Of a stretch of 5,851 nt of DNA, positions 1 to 5,851 are shown piece by piece. Every line of letters begins with the position of its first letter. Position 1 is the first letter of the stretch. The DNA is from Microbacteriaceae bacterium (lineage in GTDB: Bacteria; Actinomycetota; Actinomycetes; Actinomycetales; Microbacteriaceae): NCBI GenBank assembly GCA_022701925.1, contig JAKONM010000302.1:1-5851 (forward strand), written 5' to 3'. The notes under the pieces are model-generated. The model was not told the origin of the DNA. It did not search any database and saw only the letters and a list, made by a program, of their open reading frames with translations. A program made the translations under genes and the position numbers.

Positions 1-856
1 GCGACACCGGGGTGTCGTCGTAGCCGACCACCGGCACCCCCTCCCCCAGCGCCATGCGTGCCCCGAGCGCCAGGGAGTCGCTGGCGCAGACGACCGCGTC
101 GGGCGCCGGGTCGAGCCCCGAGACCAGGGCCCCGGCCACCGTGCCGTCGCGCGGGTCCTCCTCCACGGCCAGGTCCAGGACGTCCAGGGCCCCGTCGGTC
201 CAGCCCGCCTCGCGCATCGCCGCCCGCCACCCTGCTCGCCGGTCGTCGCCGGTGCCGGATCCGGCGGGCCAGCCCAGGAAGGCGATCCGCCGCGCCCCGG
301 CGCCCAGCAGGTGGCGGGTGGCCTCGGCGAGCCCGGCCCTGCCGTCGACGTCGACCCACAGGTGCGCCGCGTCGGCGGCCCCGGTCGAGTCCCACGCGCG
401 CCCGAACGTGACGAAGCGCACGTCCCGCTCGGTCAGCCAGTCGATGCGCCGGTCGCCGTAGTGCGTGGAGGTGAGCACGAACGCGTCGACGTCCGCGCCG
501 TCGAGCAGCCGGTGCAGCACCTCGATCTCGGCGTCCTCGTCGGGCGCCGTGTAGAGCAGCACGCGCAGTCCCAGCCCGTCCGCGCGCTCCACGAGGGCGT
601 GCAGGAACCGGTCGAGCAGCGACCCCGCCATGCCGTCCGCCGCCGGGTCGAGGCGCACCCCGATGGTCGCCGAGGTCTGGGTGCGCAGGCGCCGGGCGGA
701 GGCGTGGGGCCGGTAGCCGAGGTCGCGGATCGCGTCCTGCACGCGCTCGCGGGTCTCGGGCCGCACGATCGCCGGGGTGTTCAGCACGTTCGACACGGTC
801 TGCCGGGAGACGCCGGCCGCCGCCGCGACGTCCGTCACCGTGGGCAAGCGCCGCAC
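1..856 (-). CDS. LacI-family transcriptional regulator, C-terminus cut off by the window edge
   Basis: A DNA-binding repressor of the LacI/GalR family, probably controlling the divergent sugar-uptake operon. Translated from the minus strand, it gives 285 residues with no stop before the left edge. Residues 5-27 form the LacI helix-turn-helix (TVTDVAAAAGVSRQTVSNVL). A hinge-helix segment follows around residues 49-59 (RPHASARRLRT), including the Leu that normally wedges into the operator centre. A periplasmic-binding-protein-like sensor domain starts near residue 64 (ATIGVRLD). It includes the late-domain motifs PDAVVCASDSLALGA (251-265) and VPVVGYDD (274-281). Family members are usually about 330-350 residues, so roughly 50 are missing. 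The GTG start at 854-856 is chosen because GGAGGAG lies 7 nt upstream and the helix-turn-helix begins right after it. The substrate or effector cannot be deduced. The family assignment is very safe; the target is inferred from the adjacent operator. Confidence 0.95.
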   Translation of the reverse strand, partial: MRRLPTVTDVAAAAGVSRQTVSNVLNTPAIVRPETRERVQDAIRDLGYRPHASARRLRTQTSATIGVRLDPAADGMAGSLLDRFLHALVERADGLGLRVLLYTAPDEDAEIEVLHRLLDGADVDAFVLTSTHYGDRRIDWLTERDVRFVTFGRAWDSTGAADAAHLWVDVDGRAGLAEATRHLLGAGARRIAFLGWPAGSGTGDDRRAGWRAAMREAGWTDGALDVLDLAVEEDPRDGTVAGALVSGLDPAPDAVVCASDSLALGARMALGEGVPVVGYDDTPVS

Positions 857-863
857 CGCACCC

Positions 864-870
864 CTCCTCC
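864..870 (-). promoter_or_regulatory. Ribosome binding site of the LacI-family regulator
   Basis: On the minus strand, GGAGGAG (continuing into GGGG) lies 7 nt before the GTG at 856-854. It fixes that GTG as the start. The GTG five bases further upstream (861-859) is in another frame and soon meets a stop. Confidence 0.8.
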
Positions 871-882
871 GCCGACCGATGA

Positions 883-897
883 AGCGTAGAACACGCT
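883..897. repeat. Inverted repeat AGCGT-N5-ACGCT upstream of the regulator gene
   Basis: Two perfect 5 bp arms, AGCGT at 883-887 and ACGCT at 893-897, are separated by AGAAC. The repeat sits 27 bp ahead of the regulator start codon and covers its possible -10 hexamer. It could be a minor or autoregulatory protein-binding site, but arms this short can arise by chance in GC-rich DNA. Confidence 0.3.
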
Positions 898-912
898 GAG
901 AATGCCCGGCAG
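883..912 (-). promoter_or_regulatory. Possible promoter of the LacI-family regulator
   Basis: On the minus strand, a -10-like TACGCT (888-883, fitting TAnnnT) lies 18 bp downstream of a weak -35-like CTGCCG (912-907). Transcription would start near 876, giving a leader of about 20 nt that contains the ribosome binding site. The -35 match is only three of six bases, so this is tentative. Confidence 0.3.
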
Positions 913-916
913 GTCA

Positions 917-930
917 TTTGATCGATCAAA
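917..930. promoter_or_regulatory. Probable LacI-family operator, perfect 14 bp palindrome TTTGATCGATCAAA
   Basis: TTTGATCGATCAAA is identical to its own reverse complement. It has the central CG step and even-length symmetry typical of LacI/GalR operators, and it is AT-rich against a very GC-rich background. It lies between the divergent regulator and the sugar operon and overlaps the predicted -35 hexamer of the operon promoter. Binding would therefore be expected to block RNA polymerase. The palindrome is seen directly; its binding by the adjacent regulator is inferred. Confidence 0.85.
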
Positions 931-946
931 GAGAAGGCCCTAGCCT
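918..946 (+). promoter_or_regulatory. Predicted promoter of the sugar-uptake operon
   Basis: A -35 element TTGATC (918-923, four of six bases matching TTGACA) is followed after a 17 bp spacer by a -10 element TAGCCT (941-946). The latter fits the TAnnnT pattern common in high-GC actinobacteria. A start of transcription about 7 nt past the -10 falls on or beside the GTG at 954, which suggests a leaderless transcript. The -35 lies inside the operator palindrome. Confidence 0.6.
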
Positions 947-953
947 CCCCTCC

Positions 954-2849
954 GTGGCGATGACGCAACCCCTCCTGCACGACGCCGAGGTCGTGCTGGC
1001 CGCACCGGCTCAGGTGTGGAGCCGCCGCGACGGCGGCATGCGCGGCCTCGTCGACGGCGTGTGGGTGTCGGACGTCCGGATCGTCTCCGCCCACGAGGTG
1101 CACGTGACGGGGTCCGGGCTCGAGCCGCTCGCCGCGCATCGGTCCGGTGCGCATCGCGTGCGGTTCACCTCGCTGCTGCGCGGGTTGGACGGCGAGGGCG
1201 CCGACCCGCGCGTGCGGCTGGAGATCGACCGCGTCGCTGCCGCGGACGGCATGACGGAGACCCTGACGGTGCGGTCCGGGCGCGCGGTCGAGGTGCCGCT
1301 GGAGCTGGTGCTGCACCTCGCGACCGACCTGGCGCTGATGCCGGACGTGAAGGCCGGGGGCGGCGGGGGAACCGTCGACGTCGCGGTCGAGGGCGGCACG
1401 GCGTCCTGGTCGGGCGCCTCGGTCTCCGCCCGGTTGAGCACCGACGGGTTCGAGGTGCGGCGGACCGCCGACGGCGTCGACCTGGTGTGGCGCACGACGG
1501 TCCCGGCGACCGGCCGGGTGCGGGCGGGCTGGACCGTCGCGGCGGTCGACTCGGCCGCGGTCGTGGCCGCTCCCCCGTCCCCGGTGGTGCTGGGCCTGCC
1601 GCCGGTCGGCGACCCGGAGGTCGACGCGTGGACGGCGCAGGCGCTGACCGACCTGGAAGCCCTGCAGCTGGTGCTGCCCGACGCGCCCGGCGACGTGTTC
1701 CTGGCCGCCGGCGCCCCCTGGTTCCTCACCCTGTTCGGCCGCGACTCCATCTGGGCGGCGCGGCTGCTGCTGCCGCACGACCTGGACGTCGCGCTCGGCA
1801 CCCTGCGCGTGCTGGCGCGCCTGCAGGGCGAGGTCGACGACCCGGAGACGGGCGAGCGGCCGGGCGGCATCGTCCACGAGCTGCGCCGGGACGAGAACCC
1901 CCTGGCGGAGGGCTTCGTGCTGCCGCCCCGCTACTACGGCACCATCGATGCGACGCCGCTGTGGATCCTGCTGCTGCACGACGCGTGGCGCGCGGGCGTG
2001 CCCGACCGAGACGTGGCCCGGCTGCTGCCGGCGCTGCGCCGGGCCCTCGGATGGCTGCGCGACGCCGTCCCGGAGGACGGGTTCCTGACCTACCACGACG
2101 CCACCGGCCGCGGCCTCGCGAACCAGGGCTGGAAGGACAGCGGCGACAGCGTGCAGTGGGCCGACGGCCGGCTGGCGGAGGGGCCGATCGCGCTCTGCGA
2201 GGTGCAGGCCTACGCGCACGAGGCCGCGCTGGCCGCGGTGGTGCTGCTGCGCGCCTTCGGCGACGCGGCGGCCGCCGACGAGTGGCGCGACTGGGCGGGT
2301 CGCCTCAAGGCGCGCTTCCGCGGCGCCTTCTGGGTCGACGGCCCGCAGGGCGGGTTCCCCGCGATCGCCCTCGACCGCCTCGGCCGCGCCGTCGACTCCC
2401 TGACCAGCAACATCGGGCACCTGCTCGGCACGGGCATCCTCGACTCGGCCGACGAGCACCGGGTCGCGGCGCTGCTGGTCGACCCGCGCCTCGACTCCGG
2501 CGCCGGCCTTCGGACGCTCTCCACGGACGCCGCCGGGTACTGGCCGCTCAGCTACCACGGCGGCAGCGTGTGGGCCCACGACACCGCGATCGCGGTGCAC
2601 GGCCTGCTGCGCTCGGGGCACCCCCGCGAAGCGGGCGTGCTGGCCCGAGGGCTGCTGCGCGCGGCCCGCGTCTTCGACCTGCGCATGCCCGAGCTGCACT
2701 CCGGCGACGGCGACCCCGTGCCCTACCCGGCCGCGTGCCGGCCGCAGGCCTGGTCCGCGGCCGCCGCCCTCGTCGTGAGGGCAGCCCTCGACCCCGCCCG
2801 GCAGGGGCGTCTCCCTGCCACCGCACCGACGGCCCCCGCAGCGGGCTGA
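954..2849 (+). CDS. Glycogen debranching enzyme-like glycosidase (GDE N-terminal domain plus six-hairpin catalytic domain)
   Basis: A predicted cytoplasmic glycoside hydrolase related to amylo-alpha-1,6-glucosidases, 631 residues from the GTG at 954. Residues 1 to about 200 are a beta-rich domain of the bacterial/archaeal GDE N-terminal type. From about 215 on comes an alpha/alpha-barrel glycosidase domain. Its landmarks are PWFLTLFGRDSIW (256-268), YYGTIDATPLW (327-337), QGWKDSGDS (391-399), EGPIALCEVQAY (409-420), YHGGSVWAHDTA (534-545) and CRPQAWSAAA (595-604). D332 and the acidic residues of KDSGD are candidate catalytic or sugar-binding residues. There is no signal peptide or membrane segment, so it should act on imported sugar. 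No Shine-Dalgarno sequence precedes GTG954 or the in-frame ATG960; the promoter position favours leaderless GTG954. An in-frame TTG at 918 is rejected because it lies inside the operator and -35. The gene leads the transporter operon. The family is secure; the exact substrate and linkage are unknown. Confidence 0.88.
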   Translation: MAMTQPLLHDAEVVLAAPAQVWSRRDGGMRGLVDGVWVSDVRIVSAHEVHVTGSGLEPLAAHRSGAHRVRFTSLLRGLDGEGADPRVRLEIDRVAAADGMTETLTVRSGRAVEVPLELVLHLATDLALMPDVKAGGGGGTVDVAVEGGTASWSGASVSARLSTDGFEVRRTADGVDLVWRTTVPATGRVRAGWTVAAVDSAAVVAAPPSPVVLGLPPVGDPEVDAWTAQALTDLEALQLVLPDAPGDVFLAAGAPWFLTLFGRDSIWAARLLLPHDLDVALGTLRVLARLQGEVDDPETGERPGGIVHELRRDENPLAEGFVLPPRYYGTIDATPLWILLLHDAWRAGVPDRDVARLLPALRRALGWLRDAVPEDGFLTYHDATGRGLANQGWKDSGDSVQWADGRLAEGPIALCEVQAYAHEAALAAVVLLRAFGDAAAADEWRDWAGRLKARFRGAFWVDGPQGGFPAIALDRLGRAVDSLTSNIGHLLGTGILDSADEHRVAALLVDPRLDSGAGLRTLSTDAAGYWPLSYHGGSVWAHDTAIAVHGLLRSGHPREAGVLARGLLRAARVFDLRMPELHSGDGDPVPYPAACRPQAWSAAAALVVRAALDPARQGRLPATAPTAPAAG

Positions 2850-2857
2850 TCCAGACG

Positions 2858-2864
2858 AAAGAGG
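2858..2864 (+). promoter_or_regulatory. Ribosome binding site of the sugar-binding lipoprotein gene
   Basis: AAAGAGG lies 8 nt before the ATG at 2873 and inside the 23 bp gap after the glycosidase stop codon. It supports this ATG as the start, even though the same reading frame stays open far upstream inside the glycosidase gene. Confidence 0.7.
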
Positions 2865-2872
2865 CACCTCCG

Positions 2873-4150
2873 ATGCAACGACGCATTCCCCGAACCCGGA
2901 TCCGGCGCACCGTCGCCGCCATGGCGGCGACCGCCGGCGTGTTCGCCCTGACCGCCTGCGGCTCGGGCTTCAACGACCCGCAGGCCTCCGGCGGCGCGTC
3001 CGGCTCCGCCGGCGCGCTGTCCTCGAGCGACCAGCCGCTGACCGTGCTGATCGGCTCGTCCGGCGACGCCGAGACCGCGGCCGTGAAGTCGGCCGTCGCC
3101 GACTGGTCGTCCTCGTCCGGCACCAAGGCGACCGTGCAGGCCGCCAGCGACCTGAACCAGCAGCTGTCGCAGGGCTTCGCGTCCGGCAAGCCCGCCGACG
3201 TCTTCTACCTGGGCGCCGACACGTTCGCCAACTACGCGAAGCAGGGCAGCCTGCTCGCCTACGGCGACCAGTTGAAGAACAAGGACGACTACTACCCGTC
3301 GCTCGTGACGAACTTCACCTACGACGGCAAGTTCACCTGCGCGCCCAAGGACTTCTCGACGCTGGCGCTCGAGATCAACACGAAGATGTGGGACGCGGCG
3401 GGCCTGACGGACGCCGACGTCCCCACCACGTGGGACCAGCTGAAGTCGGTCGCGCAGAAGCTGACGACCCCCAAGGTCGCGGGCCTCGTCACGAGCAACG
3501 AGTACCAGCGGCTGGGCGCCTTCATGGTGGAGGCCGGCGGCAACCTGATGAACGACACCAGCACGAAGGCCACCGCCGACTCGGCCGCGAACAAGCAGGC
3601 GCTGACCTACGTGCAGGACGGCCTGAAGTCCGGGTGGTGGAAGTTCACCACCGACGTGGGCGCCGGCTGGGGCGGCGAGGCCTTCGGCAAGGGCCAGGCC
3701 GCGATGACCATCGAGGGCAACTGGATCACCGGCGCCATGAAGTCGGACTACCCGGACGTCGACTACAAGGTCGTGCCGCTGCCCGCCGGCCCCGCCGGCA
3801 AGGGCACCCTGCAGTTCACCAACTGCTGGGGCATCGCCGCCGACAGCCCCAACCAGGCCGCCGCGCTGAAGCTCGTGGAGCAGCTGACCAGCTCGGACGA
3901 CCAGCTGGCGTTCGCGAAGGCGTTCGGCCCGATGCCGTCCGTCCAGTCCGCCGCCGACGGCTGGAAGAAGATCTACCCCGACTACTCGGCCTTCATCGAC
4001 AGCGCCGACTTCGCCAAGGGCGTCCCGACCGCGGCCGGCAACGGCGACGTTGTCACCGACCTCAACTCGAAGCTGGGCTCGCTGAAGACCGCCGACATCG
4101 ACTCGCTGCTCGGCACGGCGCAGAAGAACCTGTCGGCCCTGCAGGGCTGA
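2873..4150 (+). CDS. ABC transporter extracellular sugar-binding lipoprotein (CUT1 type)
   Basis: The substrate-capturing subunit of a carbohydrate ABC importer, 425 residues. The N-terminus has an Arg-rich stretch (3-12), a hydrophobic core (14-25) and the lipobox LTAC with the lipidated Cys at 29. A flexible Gly/Ser-rich linker follows (30-52). The mature protein has the family 1 solute-binding fold: LTVLIGSSGD at the first strand (56-65), KPADVFYLGADTFANYAKQG (106-125), MWDAAGL and TTWDQLKSVAQKL (172-197), GKGQAAMTIEGNW (272-284), and FTNCWGIAADSPNQAAALKLVEQL (315-338). Trp/Tyr-rich patches such as GWW (254-256) and GWGGEAF (265-271) are likely sugar-stacking residues. C156 and C318 are the only cysteines in the mature domain. 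The gene follows the glycosidase by 23 bp and precedes two permease genes, so it is operonic. AAG is unusually frequent and codon bias is strong, fitting high expression. The ligand cannot be told from sequence. Confidence 0.95.
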   Translation: MQRRIPRTRIRRTVAAMAATAGVFALTACGSGFNDPQASGGASGSAGALSSSDQPLTVLIGSSGDAETAAVKSAVADWSSSSGTKATVQAASDLNQQLSQGFASGKPADVFYLGADTFANYAKQGSLLAYGDQLKNKDDYYPSLVTNFTYDGKFTCAPKDFSTLALEINTKMWDAAGLTDADVPTTWDQLKSVAQKLTTPKVAGLVTSNEYQRLGAFMVEAGGNLMNDTSTKATADSAANKQALTYVQDGLKSGWWKFTTDVGAGWGGEAFGKGQAAMTIEGNWITGAMKSDYPDVDYKVVPLPAGPAGKGTLQFTNCWGIAADSPNQAAALKLVEQLTSSDDQLAFAKAFGPMPSVQSAADGWKKIYPDYSAFIDSADFAKGVPTAAGNGDVVTDLNSKLGSLKTADIDSLLGTAQKNLSALQG

Positions 4151-4167
4151 CGGGACCTGAGGACCAC

Positions 4168-4174
4168 GAGGAGG
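4168..4174 (+). promoter_or_regulatory. Ribosome binding site of the first permease gene
   Basis: GAGGAGG lies 6 nt before the ATG at 4181, in the 30 bp gap after the binding-protein stop codon. It is a strong Shine-Dalgarno match and fixes this start. No terminator hairpin is evident in the gap. Confidence 0.8.
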
Positions 4175-4180
4175 CACACG

Positions 4181-5377
4181 ATGACGAGCGCCACCGTCCG
4201 ACCACCGGTCAGGCAGCCGGTCCAGCGGCACGGCAACGGCATCCGCCGCGGCCAGACCCGCGCGGGCCTGCTGTTCACCGCACCCGCGGTGATCCTGCTG
4301 GTCGTCTTCCTCGTGGTCCCCATCGTCATGGCGCTGTGGGTCAGCGTCAGCGACTGGGGCGGGCGCGGTTCGCCCTTCTCCTCCGACGTGAACTTCGTCG
4401 GGCTGAAGAACTACGGCGCCATCACCTCCGGGGGCGGCCTGGCGGAGAGCGACTTCGGCACCGCGCTCAGGAACAACCTCTGGTACGTGCTGCTGGTGGT
4501 GCCGCTGCAGACCGCGCTGGCGCTGCTGCTGGCCTCGCTGGTGAACTCGCGCCTGCTGAAGGGCCGCGGCTTCTTCCGCACCGCGTTCTACTTCCCGTCC
4601 GTCACCAGCTCGGTGGCGATCACGGTGCTGTGGTTCTTCCTCTTCAGCCCGGCGGGCGCCGTGAACGCGCTGCTGCGCATCTTCGGCATCCAGGGGCCGA
4701 ACTGGCCCGCGGACGCCACCGGGGTGCTGCACGGGCTGCTCGCGGCGGTCGGCGTCCAGAACGGGCCCGGCTTCCTCACCGGGGCGGGCTTCCTGGGAGT
4801 CTCGTGGTGGGACTGGCTGGCCGGCCCCTCCTTCGGCATGCTGATCCTGATCTCGATGGCGGTCTTCACCACCTCCGGCACCTTCATGCTGCTGTTCATC
4901 GCCGCCCTGCAGAACCTGTCGGGCGAGGTCGAGGAGGCCGCGATGATGGACGGCACCAGCGGGTGGCAGCGCTTCCGGCTGGTGACGCTGCCGCAGCTGC
5001 GGCCGACGCTCTTCACCGTGCTGACGCTGGGCCTGATCGGCACCTGGCAGGTGTTCGACCAGGTGTACACGGGGTCGAAGGGCGCCCCCGGCAAGACGAC
5101 GCTGACCCCGGCCTTCCTGTCGTACCAGGCGGGGTTCATCAACCAGCAGTGGGGGCAGGCGGCCGCCATCGCCTTCATCCTGTTCGCGATCATCGTGGCG
5201 CTCACCCTGTTCCAGCGGTTCGTGCTCCGCGAGCGCGGCGTCTCGAAGCGCCGGATGCGCCGCAACGGGTTCATCACCGGCGCCGACGGCGCCTACCGCG
5301 CCGCCGACCGCTCGATCGCGACGGCCGAGACCGGCGGCACCGACCTGACCGGTTCGTCCCGAGGAGACCGACGATGA
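4181..5377 (+). CDS. Sugar ABC transporter permease, MalF-like (CUT1, MetI superfamily)
   Basis: One of the two inner-membrane channel subunits of the importer, 398 residues. A polar cytoplasmic N-terminus of about 28 residues leads into TM1 (about 29-55). Further membrane segments lie near 97-121, 134-156, 216-243, 273-297 and 325-346. The ATPase-contacting EAA loop is clear: EEAAMMDGTSGWQRFRLVTLPQLRP (251-275), with the invariant-type Asp-Gly at 257-258 and Pro at 271. Between TM3 and TM4, residues about 157-215 form a long Gly/Trp-rich segment (PNWPADATGVLHGLL, GVSWWDWLAGPS), longer than in classical MalF-type core permeases. The C-terminus carries a charged tail of about 50 residues. The stop codon overlaps the next permease start by 4 bp (ATGA), implying translational coupling. 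Its partner is the MalG-like protein. Family assignment is firm; the substrate is unknown. Confidence 0.95.
   Translation: MTSATVRPPVRQPVQRHGNGIRRGQTRAGLLFTAPAVILLVVFLVVPIVMALWVSVSDWGGRGSPFSSDVNFVGLKNYGAITSGGGLAESDFGTALRNNLWYVLLVVPLQTALALLLASLVNSRLLKGRGFFRTAFYFPSVTSSVAITVLWFFLFSPAGAVNALLRIFGIQGPNWPADATGVLHGLLAAVGVQNGPGFLTGAGFLGVSWWDWLAGPSFGMLILISMAVFTTSGTFMLLFIAALQNLSGEVEEAAMMDGTSGWQRFRLVTLPQLRPTLFTVLTLGLIGTWQVFDQVYTGSKGAPGKTTLTPAFLSYQAGFINQQWGQAAAIAFILFAIIVALTLFQRFVLRERGVSKRRMRRNGFITGADGAYRAADRSIATAETGGTDLTGSSRGDRR
5361..5367 (+). promoter_or_regulatory. Ribosome binding site of the second permease gene
   Basis: GAGGAGA lies 6 nt before the ATG at 5374, inside the last codons of the first permease gene. 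It supports the ATGA overlap as the true junction. Confidence 0.75.
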
Positions 5378-5851
5378 CCGCGACCACCCCCGCCCGGACC
5401 ACCGCCGTCGTCCAGACCGCCGTCGGGACCGGCGAGCGCACCGCCGCACCTCGCCGGCGCCGGCGGCGCACCCCGGTCGCCCGGATCGCGCTCTACGCGG
5501 TGCTGATCCTGATCGCGGTGATCTACCTGTACCCGTTCCTCATCAACATCGCGACGTCGTTCAAGACCGAGACGGACGCGACGAACGACCCGCTCAGCCT
5601 GATCCCGCGCACCTGGACCGTGCAGGCGTACGAGACGGTGTTCCTCAACTCGGACTTCCCGCGCTGGTTCGCGAACTCCGCGATCGTCACGGTCTTCGTG
5701 ACGATCGGGCGGGTGCTCTGCGACAGCCTCGCCGGCTACGCGCTGGCGCGGCTCCGGTTCCCCGGGCGCGGCCTGATCTTCGCGGGCGTCATCGCCGTCA
5801 TGGCGGTGCCCGGCGTCGTCCTGCTGATCCCCCGCTTCCTGGTGCTGAACC
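5374..5851 (+). CDS. Sugar ABC transporter permease, MalG-like, C-terminus cut off by the window edge
   Basis: The second channel subunit of the CUT1 importer; 159 residues are visible and the frame is open at the right edge. The first 33 residues are a polar Ala/Thr-rich extension ending in six consecutive arginines (27-32), which fits a cytoplasmic, positive-inside N-terminus. TM1 spans about 37-60 (LYAVLILIAVIYLYPFL), followed by the characteristic SFKTETD (62-68). The WTVQAYETVF (81-90) and WFANSAIVTVFVT (98-110) stretches match the usual MalG pattern. The loop SLAGYALARLRFPGRG (118-133) is a family hallmark. MAVPGVVLLIPRFLVLN (143-159) begins the next conserved segment. Members are normally about 270-310 residues, so roughly half is absent, including the EAA loop. 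It overlaps the upstream permease by 4 bp. No ATPase gene is visible. Confidence 0.93.
   Translation, partial: MTATTPARTTAVVQTAVGTGERTAAPRRRRRRTPVARIALYAVLILIAVIYLYPFLINIATSFKTETDATNDPLSLIPRTWTVQAYETVFLNSDFPRWFANSAIVTVFVTIGRVLCDSLAGYALARLRFPGRGLIFAGVIAVMAVPGVVLLIPRFLVLN

Noticed and set aside
54..889. Plus-strand open frames over the regulator gene
   Set aside because: They are low-complexity Arg/Pro/Ala-rich or Val/Gly/Arg-rich shadows of the minus-strand LacI-family gene, which has an intact helix-turn-helix and sensor domain.
918..953. TTG at 918 as the start of the glycosidase
   Set aside because: It would place codons inside the operator palindrome and the -35/-10 elements, and the added residues show no domain similarity.
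1016..2872. The open frame that runs through the glycosidase gene into the binding-protein gene, suggesting a fusion
   Set aside because: Upstream of 2873 the frame gives only Arg/Ala/Gly-rich nonsense, while the ATG at 2873 has its own ribosome binding site and starts a proper lipoprotein signal peptide.
4151..4180. Possible hairpin between the binding-protein and permease genes
   Set aside because: No convincing stem with a loop or T-run could be drawn, and most of the gap is taken up by the ribosome binding site.
2723..5449. A 908-codon open frame on the minus strand opposite the transporter genes
   Set aside because: It is rich in Arg, Gly, Ala, Gln and His with no domain, and lies opposite three well-supported genes. 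Long antisense open frames are expected in GC-rich coding DNA.
5452..5465. A 14 bp GC-only palindrome (CGCCGGCGCCGGCG)
   Set aside because: It lies within the run of arginine codons of the second permease and follows from alternating CGC/CGG codons, so a regulatory role is not supported.

Overview
The window looks like chromosomal DNA from a high-GC actinobacterium. Every gene is GC-rich with strong G/C preference at third codon positions. The sugar-uptake arrangement (LacI-type regulator, lipoprotein binding protein, two CUT1 permeases) is typical of Micrococcales such as Cellulomonas and relatives. The genus is a guess from style, not from a marker gene.

Layout. On the minus strand, positions 1-856 hold a LacI-family transcriptional regulator that runs off the left edge, so its C-terminus is missing. 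It is divergent from a plus-strand operon, with a 97 bp intergenic region between them. That region carries a perfect 14 bp palindrome (917-930) which overlaps the -35 element of a predicted plus-strand promoter. A second, weaker inverted repeat (883-897) lies over a possible lacI -10 element. The plus-strand operon then reads: a cytoplasmic glycogen-debranching-enzyme-like glycosidase (954-2849); an ABC-transporter sugar-binding lipoprotein (2873-4150); a MalF-type permease (4181-5377); and a MalG-type permease (5374 to the right edge, C-terminus missing). Gaps between operon genes are 23 bp, 30 bp and a 4 bp ATGA overlap. The last three genes have clear Shine-Dalgarno sequences. The first has none and is probably translated from a leaderless mRNA.

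How the genes probably work together. The lipoprotein captures an oligosaccharide outside the membrane and the two permeases carry it in, energised by an ATPase that is not in this window. The debranching-enzyme-like protein, which has no signal peptide, hydrolyses the imported sugar in the cytoplasm. The LacI regulator would repress the operon by occupying the palindrome until the sugar or a breakdown product releases it. The substrate cannot be read from the sequence. An alpha-glucan-type oligosaccharide is the natural first guess from the enzyme family. No RNA genes, mobile elements, CRISPR arrays or convincing terminators were seen.
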